Assembly: GCA_041633555.1 (NCBI GenBank)
Contig: JBFKFZ010000040.1
Location: 1-29,408, forward strand
Direction of reading: 5' to 3'
DNA from: JAHEAO01 sp041633555
GTDB taxonomy: Bacteria; Pseudomonadota; Alphaproteobacteria; Rhodobacterales; Rhodobacteraceae
Length of the DNA: 29,408 nt
Numbering within the stretch: position 1 is the first letter of the stretch; the number at the start of each line of letters is the position of its first letter. Both the position numbers and the translations under genes were made by a program. Positions 1 to 7,517 of the stretch are shown one piece after another. A model generated the notes under the pieces. That model saw only the letters and a list, made by a program, of their open reading frames with translations, had not been told where the DNA came from and did not search any database.

Positions 1-67
1 CAGAAATATCTTGCCTGCACACGCAAAGTGGATACCGTTGATAAACTGCAATTCCGGGAGGACAAAA

Positions 68-1036
68 ATGAACATACTATTCAAGGCGGCGGTCGCCGCA
101 GCGGCAATCTTTGGCGCAGCCGGCATTGCCAGCGCGCAGGACTGTCCGCGCGGCGATCTCGACGAGCGCTACTGCGACGTCGACGGCGACATGATCGCCG
201 ATATCCCGACCGACCCCGCTATGCTGGTCGATCCCGATACTCTGATCTTCGCCTTTACGCCGGTTGAAGACCCGGCAGTGTTCAAGCCCGTATGGGCCGA
301 ATTCCTGACCCATCTCGAGGCGGAGACCGGCAAGAAAGTTGAATACTTCTCGGTTCAGAACAATGCCGCACAGATCGAGGCGATGCGTTCGGGCCGGTTG
401 CATATTTCGGGATTCAATACCGGGTCGAACCCGCTTGCAGTAAATTGCGCCGGGTTTCGGCCGTTTACCATCATGTCCGCCCTTGACGGCAGCTTTGGCT
501 ATGAGATGGAGATCATCACCTATCCAGGATCCGGCATCGAAAAGGTCGAGGACATCAAGGGAAAGCAGATGGCTTTCACCTCGGAAACTTCGAATTCCGG
601 TTTCAAGGCGCCTTCCGCAATCCTGAAGGCCGATTACGGAATGGTTCCTGAAACGGATTTCGAACCGGTCTTTTCGGGAAAGCATGACAATTCCGTCCTG
701 GGCGTCGCCAACAAGGACTATCCAGCTGCCGCCATCGCCAATTCGGTAATGAACCGAATGTTCGAGCGGGACGTTGTGGCCCGTGATCAGATCGTGACTC
801 TCTACACATCGCAAACCTTTCCAACCACCGGATATGGTGTGGCTCACAACCTGACGCCGGAACTGCAGGAAAAGATCCAGAAGGCGTTCTTCAATTTTGA
901 GTGGGAGGGTACTGCGCTACTGGCAGAATTCGAGAAGTCGGGTGAAGGTCAATTCCTGCCGATGAACTACAAGGAGTTCTGGGAAGTCATCCGCAAAATC
1001 GATGCGGCGAACGGCGTGTCCTACGCCTGCGAATGA
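68..1036 (+). CDS. phnD: Phosphonate-type ABC transporter substrate-binding protein PhnD
   Basis: Periplasmic binding protein of the phosphate/phosphite/phosphonate class, 322 aa, which delivers substrate to the PhnC/PhnE transporter encoded directly downstream. I chose the ATG at 68 because a GGGAGGA ribosome site lies just before it and because it begins a clean Sec signal peptide (MNILFKAA..., cleavage after Ala-Ser-Ala near residue 23). An in-frame start at 11 would put 19 odd residues ahead of the signal. The mature N-terminus has two cysteines and an acidic D-x-D-G-D-x-x-x-D stretch before the binding fold. The family-typical blocks follow: QNNAAQIEAMRSGRLHISGF and the T-S-E-T-S-N-S-G ligand-loop region. 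Whether the ligand is a phosphonate, phosphite or phosphate ester cannot be told from sequence; no C-P lyase gene is present in the window. Confidence 0.92.
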   Translation: MNILFKAAVAAAAIFGAAGIASAQDCPRGDLDERYCDVDGDMIADIPTDPAMLVDPDTLIFAFTPVEDPAVFKPVWAEFLTHLEAETGKKVEYFSVQNNAAQIEAMRSGRLHISGFNTGSNPLAVNCAGFRPFTIMSALDGSFGYEMEIITYPGSGIEKVEDIKGKQMAFTSETSNSGFKAPSAILKADYGMVPETDFEPVFSGKHDNSVLGVANKDYPAAAIANSVMNRMFERDVVARDQIVTLYTSQTFPTTGYGVAHNLTPELQEKIQKAFFNFEWEGTALLAEFEKSGEGQFLPMNYKEFWEVIRKIDAANGVSYACE

Positions 1037-1048
1037 TCCGGAAATCGG

Positions 1049-1075
1049 GGGCGGCGCATCCGATATGCGCCGCCC
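1049..1075 (+). terminator. Strong stem-loop between phnD and phnC
   Basis: A perfect 11-bp inverted repeat, GGGCGGCGCAT with ATGCGCCGCCC, closes a 5-nt loop 12 nt after the phnD stop. No T-tract follows, only TTCAACAAG, so it is more likely a partial terminator or a 3' mRNA-stabilising structure than a full stop. That would leave the binding protein made in excess over the ATPase and permeases. This role is inferred from position. Confidence 0.65.
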
Positions 1076-1103
1076 TTCAACAAGAAGAAACGGGAGGCGG
1101 GAC

Positions 1104-1904
1104 ATGCTGCGGCTTGAAAAGCTGACCAAGACGTATCGAACCGGCGACATGGCGCTGAAGGCCGTCGACCTGGAGATTCCCAAAGGACAGGTTCTGGCGC
1201 TTATCGGGCCGTCGGGCGCCGGCAAGTCGACCCTGATCCGTTGCATCAACCGTCTGGTGGAACCGACCAGCGGCAAGGTCTGGCTGGGCGAGACTGAACT
1301 AACCCATCTCGGCTCTGGCGCGCTGCGACGCGAACGCCGCCGGATGGGGATGATCTTTCAGGAATATGCCCTAGTTGAACGGCTTACCGTGATGGAAAAC
1401 GTCCTGTCCGGACGGCTCGGCTATGTCGGCTTCTGGCGCAGCTTCAGCCGCAGATTTCCGCAATCAGATGTGGATGAGGCCTATCGGCTACTCGACCGGG
1501 TCGGGCTGCTGGAAATGGCCGACAAGCGCGCCGACGAGCTTTCCGGTGGCCAGCGCCAGCGGGTCGGCATCTGCCGCGCCCTGATCCAGAACCCCGCGTT
1601 GCTGCTCGTCGATGAACCGACGGCCTCGCTCGACCCCAAGACCAGCCGCCAGATCATGCGACTGATCTGCGAACTCTGCGCAGAGCGCGGTCTTGCCGCG
1701 ATCATCAACATCCACGACGTGGCGCTGGCACAAATGTTCGTGCAACGCGTAATCGGTCTGCGTTTCGGCGCGGTCGAGTTCGACGGCCCGCCGGATGCGC
1801 TGACGCCGGAAGTGCTGACCACGATCTATGGCGAAGAGGATTGGCAGGCCACGATCAAGAAGATCGACGAGGACGAGGCCGAGACGGAAGAGGTGCCGGC
1901 GTGA
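1104..1904 (+). CDS. phnC: Phosphonate-type ABC transporter ATPase PhnC
   Basis: Cytoplasmic ATPase of the PhnCDE importer, 266 aa, near the usual family length. It has a Walker A GPSGAGKST at residues 35-43, a Q-loop (FQEYALV), the signature LSGGQRQR, a Walker B LLLVDEPTASLDP and the H-loop INIHDV, all in canonical order. The ATG at 1104 follows a GGGAGGCGGG ribosome site. An upstream in-frame ATG at 1002 would overlap phnD and add 34 low-complexity residues, so it was rejected. The C-terminus is unusually acidic (KKIDEDEAETEEVPA). The stop codon overlaps the GTG start of the first permease (GTGA), implying translational coupling. The symbol rests on neighbours as well as sequence, because polar amino-acid ATPases look similar. 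Confidence 0.92.
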   Translation: MLRLEKLTKTYRTGDMALKAVDLEIPKGQVLALIGPSGAGKSTLIRCINRLVEPTSGKVWLGETELTHLGSGALRRERRRMGMIFQEYALVERLTVMENVLSGRLGYVGFWRSFSRRFPQSDVDEAYRLLDRVGLLEMADKRADELSGGQRQRVGICRALIQNPALLLVDEPTASLDPKTSRQIMRLICELCAERGLAAIINIHDVALAQMFVQRVIGLRFGAVEFDGPPDALTPEVLTTIYGEEDWQATIKKIDEDEAETEEVPA

Positions 1905-2710
1905 GCACGCTGGATGCCCATCTCGGAACACCGTGGCGAAAACCGCCGCTGATCCAGCGCGCGTGGTTGCGTTGGGCTCTGACGATCGGCAGCCTGATCT
2001 ACCTCGTGGCGGCGATCTCCTCGATCGAGGTGAACTGGTCGCGGGTCTATGAGGGGCTCGACCGGGGGGCTGCCTTCATTGCATCCTTCGCTCGACCTGA
2101 TTTCATCTCCAGATGGGGCGACATCTGGGACGGGATGCTGGAAAGCATCATCATGACGGTGGCCTCGACCGTAGTGGGAATCGCGATCTCGATCCCCATT
2201 GGTCTGGGTGCTGCGCGGAACATTGCGCCTCTGCCGGTCTACCTGATCTGCCGTGGCATCGTTGCGCTAAGTCGGGCGCTGCAGGAAATCATCGTCGCGA
2301 TCCTGCTTGTCGCGATCTTCGGTTTCGGCCCGTTGGCCGGGTTTCTGACGCTCTCGTTCGCGACGATCGGTTTTCTTTCGAAGCTTCTGGCTGAAGACAT
2401 CGAGTCAATGGACAAGAGCCAAGCCGAGGCGATCCGCGCAACAGGGTCGCGCTGGCTGCAATGGATCAATTTCGGTGTTCAGCCGCAAGTGATGCCGCGG
2501 CTGATCGGCCTGTCGATGTATCGCCTCGACATTAACTTCCGAGAAAGCGCCATTCTGGGCCTAGTTGGTGCAGGTGGCATCGGGGCGACGCTCAACACCG
2601 CTTTCGACCGCTACGAGTTTGATACCGCCGCCGCCATCCTCGTGTTGATCATCGGCACGGTCATGGCGCTGGAATATCTCTCTGGCATCATCCGCGCGAG
2701 GGTCCAGTAA
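1901..2710 (+). CDS. phnE: Phosphonate-type ABC permease PhnE, first copy
   Basis: Inner-membrane permease of the PhnCDE transporter, 269 aa. It starts at a GTG embedded in the phnC stop (GTGA, 1901-1904). An in-frame ATG at 1841 lies inside phnC and was rejected. An N-terminal cytosolic stretch is followed by a first membrane helix (LTIGSLIYLVAAISS) and about five more. The ABC-permease coupling region is AEAIRATGSRWLQW, and the PhnE-typical block RESAILGLVGAGGIGATLN lies near the C-terminus. The stop overlaps the next start by one base (TAATG). The second permease is a paralogue with the same two motifs, so the pore is probably a PhnE1/PhnE2 heterodimer, a common arrangement in this transporter class. 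Confidence 0.9.
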   Translation: MSTLDAHLGTPWRKPPLIQRAWLRWALTIGSLIYLVAAISSIEVNWSRVYEGLDRGAAFIASFARPDFISRWGDIWDGMLESIIMTVASTVVGIAISIPIGLGAARNIAPLPVYLICRGIVALSRALQEIIVAILLVAIFGFGPLAGFLTLSFATIGFLSKLLAEDIESMDKSQAEAIRATGSRWLQWINFGVQPQVMPRLIGLSMYRLDINFRESAILGLVGAGGIGATLNTAFDRYEFDTAAAILVLIIGTVMALEYLSGIIRARVQ

Positions 2711-3528
2711 TGCCGGTAACAACGCTATCCGATGGCCGTAACGGCTGGAAACGGCGCGAGACGGGCCCGTCGATGCTGGGCTGGTTCGGCTGGCTCATTG
2801 GTGTTGCCGCTTTCGTCTGGTGCTGGAACCGTATCTCCGAGGCCACAACATGGTTCTTCGTCTGGGACGCGCCCCGCATCGCAGAAGACATCCTGTCACG
2901 CGCGACACCGCCGCGCTGGTCTTACATGGAGAAGCTCTGGTGGCCGATCTGGGACACTATCAACATCGCCACGCTCGGGACGATCATGGCGCTCTTCATG
3001 GCCGTGCCGGTGGCCTTTCTGGCCGCGCGCAACACGACGCCCTCGCGCCTCTTCCTGCGTCCCGTGGCGCTGCTGATCATCGTTGCGACACGCTCGATCA
3101 ATTCGCTGATCTGGGCGCTACTGCTGATTGCGATCATCGGACCGGGGGTCTTTGCCGGTGTTATCGCCATCGCGATCCGGTCGATCGGTTTCTGCGCCAA
3201 GCTGCTTTACGAGGCGATCGAAGAGATCGACCACACCCAGGTCGAGGCGATCAGCGCCACCGGCGCCAGCCGCTGGCAGGTGATGGCTTACGGCATCGTG
3301 CCGCAGGTGATGCCCGCATTCGCCGGTATTTCGGTGTTCCGGTGGGACATCAACATTCGCGAATCCACGGTACTCGGGCTGGTTGGGGCCGGCGGGATCG
3401 GCCTGCAATTGTCGGCCTCCCTGAACACGTTGGCCTGGCCGCAAGTCTCCTTGATCTTGATCGTCATCCTGGTCGCGGTTGTCATCAGCGAATGGGTGTC
3501 TGCCAAGGTGCGCGGTGCGATCATTTGA
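2710..3528 (+). CDS. phnE: Phosphonate-type ABC permease PhnE, second copy
   Basis: Second inner-membrane permease of the importer, 272 aa, with its ATG overlapping the previous stop by one base. It carries the same landmarks as its paralogue: a first helix near residues 22-40 (GWFGWLIGVAAFVWCW), the coupling block VEAISATGASRWQVM, and RESTVLGLVGAGGIGLQL near the C-terminus. It is the last gene of the phnDCEE unit. A gph-like gene converges on it 25 nt away. The two permeases are clearly related but distinct over the N-terminal 60 residues, consistent with an old duplication. No frameshift or truncation is visible. Confidence 0.9.
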   Translation: MPVTTLSDGRNGWKRRETGPSMLGWFGWLIGVAAFVWCWNRISEATTWFFVWDAPRIAEDILSRATPPRWSYMEKLWWPIWDTINIATLGTIMALFMAVPVAFLAARNTTPSRLFLRPVALLIIVATRSINSLIWALLLIAIIGPGVFAGVIAIAIRSIGFCAKLLYEAIEEIDHTQVEAISATGASRWQVMAYGIVPQVMPAFAGISVFRWDINIRESTVLGLVGAGGIGLQLSASLNTLAWPQVSLILIVILVAVVISEWVSAKVRGAII

Positions 3529-3542
3529 GGTTCGCACCGAAA

Positions 3543-3565
3543 GGCCTGAAGGCTCAGATCAGGCC
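3543..3565. terminator. Candidate bidirectional hairpin between convergent phnE and gph-like genes
   Basis: GGCCTGA and TCAGGCC form a perfect 7-bp stem around a 9-nt loop in the convergent junction, overlapping the last codons of the minus-strand gene. It lies about 15 nt past the phnE stop. It lacks a clear T-run on either side, so terminator activity is only plausible. Confidence 0.4.
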
Positions 3566-4189
3566 CGGCAGGCTTTTGAAGTCGTCGAAAGCGGCTTGGT
3601 GGGGGATGTCCTGAACCGCGGACTTCCTGTAGCCCTCTGTGAAGAGAAGGAATGGAACGCCGGCGCGTTCGGCTGTCTCGGCGTCGATTTCGCTGTCCCC
3701 GACATAGATACACTCGGTCGCGTTCAGTTGCTCTATCGTATGCAGCAGCGGTTTCGGGTCGGGCTTGCGCACGGCAAGGCTGTCGCCGCCCAGAACCGCA
3801 TCAAAGTATCGAGACAGGTGCAGCAATGCGAGGATCTGCCGCGTCGCCGCTTCCGGCTTGTTGGTGCAGATGCCCAGGCGACAGCCTGCCTCCTTCAGTC
3901 CCGTCAGCACTGTCGCCACATGAGGATAGGGTCGGGTCAGGCGCACAGGCTCGGCGGAATAAAGCCCGAGGAACCGTGCGAAGAGGTCCGGATGCTGTTC
4001 GGGTGGCAACGCCCGCGCCGCCATCACGCGCTCGACGAGCACCGGCAGGCCATTGCCGATGAAGGACTTGATTTCGTCCAGGCCAAACGAAGGCTGGCCG
4101 ATTGCGGCCATCAGTTCGTTCGCAGCAAGATGGAGATCGGGGGCGCTGTCGATCAGCGTGCCGTCAAGGTCGAAGATCAGTGTGCGCAT
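3554..4189 (-). CDS. gph: HAD-superfamily phosphatase, phosphoglycolate phosphatase type
   Basis: Predicted cytosolic HAD phosphatase, 211 aa, of the phosphoglycolate phosphatase group, which salvages 2-phosphoglycolate. HAD motif I is FDLDGTLID at residues 6-14. A helical cap follows, then motif II ICTNKP, the motif III lysine in RKPDPKP, and motif IV VGDSEIDAETA. I chose the ATG at 4189 because motif I normally starts within about ten residues of the N-terminus and a GAAAGG site precedes it by 10 nt. The open frame upstream encodes an arginine-rich stretch that is unlikely to be real. Substrate specificity in HAD enzymes is hard to read, so another small phosphate ester is possible. It converges on the phn operon but has its own upstream region. 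Confidence 0.82.
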   Translation of the reverse strand: MRTLIFDLDGTLIDSAPDLHLAANELMAAIGQPSFGLDEIKSFIGNGLPVLVERVMAARALPPEQHPDLFARFLGLYSAEPVRLTRPYPHVATVLTGLKEAGCRLGICTNKPEAATRQILALLHLSRYFDAVLGGDSLAVRKPDPKPLLHTIEQLNATECIYVGDSEIDAETAERAGVPFLLFTEGYRKSAVQDIPHQAAFDDFKSLPGLI

Positions 4190-4437
4190 GGGGAAGGGAC
4201 CTTTCGCAGTTCGGGCCGGGGATGCCTTGTGACGCCTAAAGGTTCTTCGATCTCTGCGCAACGGCGTCGGCTTGCCGCTGCGCAAGCGCAGTCTGTTCAA
4301 GAAAACGACGTACTTTCCACAAGTTGTAATATGCCCTTTAATGTGCCGATCATGAGACTGTGCCGGGGCGAGGGTTCGTCCCTTCGGGCCGGAACCGAAC
4401 CAAGGCGCATTGGTGCTGCAGTGAAAGGCGACTGAAC

Positions 4438-6096
4438 TTGCTGCTATTCGTGTTCAACCTTGCGGGTGCGGTGGCCCTTCTGCTCTGGTCGGTGCGGCTG
4501 GTGCGTACAGGTGTCGAGCGCGGCTATTCCGTCGAAATGCGCCGCTGGCTGCGCCGAAGCTCCGGCAGCAAGTTCATCTCGATCGGCAGCGGCATCGTGG
4601 CCTCGGTGTTGATGCAAAGCTCGACGGCAGTTGCGATCCTGACAGCGGGTTTCGTGTCGGCAGGCACGCTTACCAGCGTCGTCGGACTCTCGGTGTTGCT
4701 TGGCGCGGATGTCGGATCGGCGCTGGTCGCCAAGCTGCTTCTGCTGTCGCCGACATGGCTGATCCCGGCCCTTCTGATCCTTGGCGTTGCGCTGTTTCTC
4801 AGGGGCAAGCAGAAGAATACCCGGCAGATCGGCCGGATCCTGGTCGGGTTGGCACTGATCTTCGTCGCGCTTGGAATGATACGGACGACAACCGAGCCGC
4901 TGCAGGAAGTGGCCGGGCTGACCGCCATTCTTGATTATCTCGAAACAGATCCGGTGACCGCCTTCCTCATTGGCGGTATCTTTGCCTGGGCCGCGCATTC
5001 CAGCGTCGCGGCGGTATTGCTGGTCGTCACTCTGGCAAGCCACGGTGCCCTCTCCGGCAGCGCGGCCATCGCGCTGGTTCTCGGTGCAAATCTCGGCGGC
5101 GCTATGATCGGCTTCATGCTGACGCTGGCTTCGCCCCAGCAGGCGCGGCAGGTCATTCTGGCCAACGCCATGCTGCGCGGCGGTGGCGCGGCGATGGTGC
5201 TGACACTGGTCAACATTGCGCAGCCGGATCTGACCTGGCTTGGCCCGTCCGCGGGACAGCAGGCGGTTAACATGCATATCGCCTTCAATGTCTTCATCGC
5301 ACTGTCGGGACAGCTTTTCGCGCGGCCCGTGCTTGCGCTTGCGGAACGGATGATCCCGACCCCGAAAGCTCCGCCGCCGGAATTCGAACGTCTCAGCGCG
5401 CTCGACGAGGCGCTGTTGACCAAGCCCGACCAAGCACTGGCCTGCGCGACCCGGGAGATCCTGCATATCGGCGAGAATGTAGAGGCCATGCTGACCAGCG
5501 TGATCCGACTCTTCTCGGCATGGGACGAGGCGACGGCCGGACATGTTGCGAAATGCGAGGGCAGGGTCGACAGCGCGCATTTCCGGACCAAGCTCTATCT
5601 TGCAAAGTTGCAGGGCGGACAGATCAGCGAGGAGGATCTGCAGGGCTGCACCGATCTGGCAAACATCTCGGCCAATCTCGAAGCAGCAGGCGATTTGATC
5701 GCCAGAAACCTCGTCGGTCTGTCACGCAAGTTGCATACCGAAAAGCTGCGCTTCTCGGAGGAAGGCTGGGGCGAGATCTGCGATTTTCACGACCGGGTTC
5801 TGGCCAATTCCCAGCTTGCGCTGAACGTGTTTCTGACTGGTGATCCGGACGCGGCACGGCAATTGGTCGAGGAGAAGGAACAGGTGCGTGAGATCGAATC
5901 CGCGCTGCAGATCAAGCATATCGAACGTCTTCGCAACAATATTGATGACAGCCTGTCGACCAGCAACATCCACCAGGAAACGCTACGCTCGCTGAAGCAG
6001 ATCAACACCGCCTTCACGATGATAGCCTATCCGATCGTGAGCCAGAGCGGTGATCTTCTGTCCAGCCGCCTGGCCGAGTCCGCGACGGGCAAATAG
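4438..6096 (+). CDS. Na/Pi-cotransporter family protein with PhoU-like C-terminal domain
   Basis: Membrane protein of about 552 aa. The N-terminal half holds two PF02690-type Na/Pi cotransporter repeats. The first carries the diagnostic LMQSSTAVAILTAGFV; the second has AHSSVAAVLLVV at the equivalent place. The C-terminal 200 residues are helical and PhoU-like (LDEALLTKPDQALACATREI onwards). Such fusions import phosphate or, in some bacteria, other anions. The start is uncertain. There is no ATG near the first helix, and the TTG at 4438 has a GAAAGG site 9 nt upstream and leads straight into the first membrane helix (LLLFVFNLAGAVALLLW). An ATG at 4360 would add 26 residues without membrane character. 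The gene lies between a gph-like gene and the ligase operon. It could belong to a phosphorus-uptake group with phnDCEE, but no Pho box was seen. Confidence 0.85.
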   Translation: MLLFVFNLAGAVALLLWSVRLVRTGVERGYSVEMRRWLRRSSGSKFISIGSGIVASVLMQSSTAVAILTAGFVSAGTLTSVVGLSVLLGADVGSALVAKLLLLSPTWLIPALLILGVALFLRGKQKNTRQIGRILVGLALIFVALGMIRTTTEPLQEVAGLTAILDYLETDPVTAFLIGGIFAWAAHSSVAAVLLVVTLASHGALSGSAAIALVLGANLGGAMIGFMLTLASPQQARQVILANAMLRGGGAAMVLTLVNIAQPDLTWLGPSAGQQAVNMHIAFNVFIALSGQLFARPVLALAERMIPTPKAPPPEFERLSALDEALLTKPDQALACATREILHIGENVEAMLTSVIRLFSAWDEATAGHVAKCEGRVDSAHFRTKLYLAKLQGGQISEEDLQGCTDLANISANLEAAGDLIARNLVGLSRKLHTEKLRFSEEGWGEICDFHDRVLANSQLALNVFLTGDPDAARQLVEEKEQVREIESALQIKHIERLRNNIDDSLSTSNIHQETLRSLKQINTAFTMIAYPIVSQSGDLLSSRLAESATGK

Positions 6097-6276
6097 GGCA
6101 ATGCGTGCGGCCGCCGCCCAGCGTACTTGACGGGCTGAACTGCGGCAACTGGCGGTTTTCCTTGCATCGGCCTGCAATCGCAGATCATTCTGGCGAGATG
6201 GATAGGGCTGCGAATTGAGCGATTGGCGGCAGGGGGCTGCGGCCGACTTGGTCGAGGCGAATGGCTGGAGGGCCGC

Positions 6277-7431
6277 ATGAGCGCACTGGACGAGACACTC
6301 TCAATCGGGATCGAGGAAGAATATCTGCTGGTCGATGCAGAGACCCGGGCGCTGGCAGCGCGACCGCCGGCGGGGTTCATGGAAGAATGCAAGGCGGCGC
6401 TCGGACCGCGCGTGATGCACGAGTTTCTGCAAAGCCAGGTCGAGATCGGGACCAGTGTCTGTGCCAACATCTCGGAAGCGCGGGCCGAACTGCTGGAACT
6501 GCGCGAGGGCGTCGCGGCAACCGCAAAGAGGCACGGTATGCGGATGATCGCCTCCTCTACCCATCCTTGGGCCCATTGGAGCGAACAGGAGCCGGTCGAC
6601 ATGGAGCGCTACCGCATCCTGGGCGCAGAACACAGGACGCTTGCGCGCCGCATGGCGATCTGTGGCATGCATGTGCATGCCGGCATCAAGGACAAGAACC
6701 TGCGCGTCGACCTGATGAGTCAGGTCAGTTATTTCATGCCGCACCTTCTGGCGCTCAGTGGCTCGTCGCCGTTCTGGGAGGGCACCGATACCGGGCTGAA
6801 ATCGTTTCGCCCGATCATCATCGGCGACCTGCCGCGGTCGGGCTTCCCGGAGGTGTTCGACAATTGGAACGACTGGACCGACATGCTGGACGATCTTGCC
6901 GCCACCGGCATGGTGAGCGATCCGTCAAAGATCTGGTGGGACATCCGGCCAAGCGGCAAGCATCCGACGCTGGAAATCCGCGTCTGTGATATTTGCACCT
7001 GGGCAGAGGACGGGCTGACGATCGCGGCGCTCTACCAGTCGATTCTGGCCTATCTGTGCCATCTTCGCCACAACAACGAACGCCGGCGCCATTACCGCCG
7101 CATCCTGCTGGCCGAGAACAAGTGGCGGGCGCAACGCTACGGCGTCGAGGCGGAGATGGGCGATTTCGGCAAGGGCGTGGTCGTCCCCTTCGCAGAGCTG
7201 ACCGATGAGTTGGTCGAATTGCTGCGACCCTTTGCCGAAAAGCTCGATTGCGTTGCCGAGGTCGAGAATGCCAGTGTCATCGCGCGGCGCGGGTCCAGCG
7301 CCGACCATCAGCTCCGCGTCTACAATCGGGCGCTGAAATCCGGTGCCAACGATCACACCGCACAGATCGCGGTTGTCGACTGGCTGGTCGAGCAGTCCTC
7401 CGTTCCGAAGGGACCCGACAAAACCGGGTAA
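6277..7431 (+). CDS. Carboxylate-amine ligase, GCS2/YbdK family
   Basis: ATP-dependent ligase of the glutamate-cysteine ligase type 2 (YbdK/COG2170) family, 384 aa, near the family norm. Members join a carboxylate to an amine through an acyl phosphate. The N-terminal GIEEEYLLVD (residues 10-19) provides the metal-binding glutamates, GMHVHAG is the second conserved block, and the region WWDIRPSGKHPTLEIRVCD contributes the substrate and arginine motifs. The ATG at 6277 has a CTGGAGG site ending six nt upstream; a start at 6223 would add 18 glycine- and arginine-rich residues. Gamma-glutamyl-cysteine synthesis is the default database label. However, this is the first of five collinear genes that include two ATP-grasp enzymes and two esterases, so it more likely forms one bond of an unknown amide metabolite. 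Confidence 0.88.
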   Translation: MSALDETLSIGIEEEYLLVDAETRALAARPPAGFMEECKAALGPRVMHEFLQSQVEIGTSVCANISEARAELLELREGVAATAKRHGMRMIASSTHPWAHWSEQEPVDMERYRILGAEHRTLARRMAICGMHVHAGIKDKNLRVDLMSQVSYFMPHLLALSGSSPFWEGTDTGLKSFRPIIIGDLPRSGFPEVFDNWNDWTDMLDDLAATGMVSDPSKIWWDIRPSGKHPTLEIRVCDICTWAEDGLTIAALYQSILAYLCHLRHNNERRRHYRRILLAENKWRAQRYGVEAEMGDFGKGVVVPFAELTDELVELLRPFAEKLDCVAEVENASVIARRGSSADHQLRVYNRALKSGANDHTAQIAVVDWLVEQSSVPKGPDKTG

Positions 7432-7517
7432 CTTGCGCTGGCGTTGTAATTGCCAATCCCCGACCCTAGCTGTAGCACTTCGCAGGGCAGAAACGGCCCG
7501 GGCGGCAAAGCCCCGGG

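Noticed and set aside
3554..4189. HAD gene as phosphonoacetaldehyde hydrolase (PhnX), given the phn neighbours
   Set aside because: The motif set and the cap region read as phosphoglycolate phosphatase; PhnX carries a distinctive active-site lysine in its cap that I do not see, and no phnW is adjacent.
4276..4295. Inverted repeat CTGCGC-AA-GCGCAG near the end of the gph-NaPi intergenic region
   Set aside because: The two-base centre gives no stable hairpin, and I could not connect it with a promoter or regulator; probably chance in GC-rich sequence.
3479..4435. Plus-strand frame opposite the gph-like gene
   Set aside because: The minus strand carries all four HAD motifs in order; the plus-strand product has no recognisable motif.
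6277..7431. Glutathione biosynthesis enzyme (GshA)
   Set aside because: The neighbours are two ATP-grasp ligases and two esterases in a fixed array, not gshB; the YbdK-type subfamily often has other roles.
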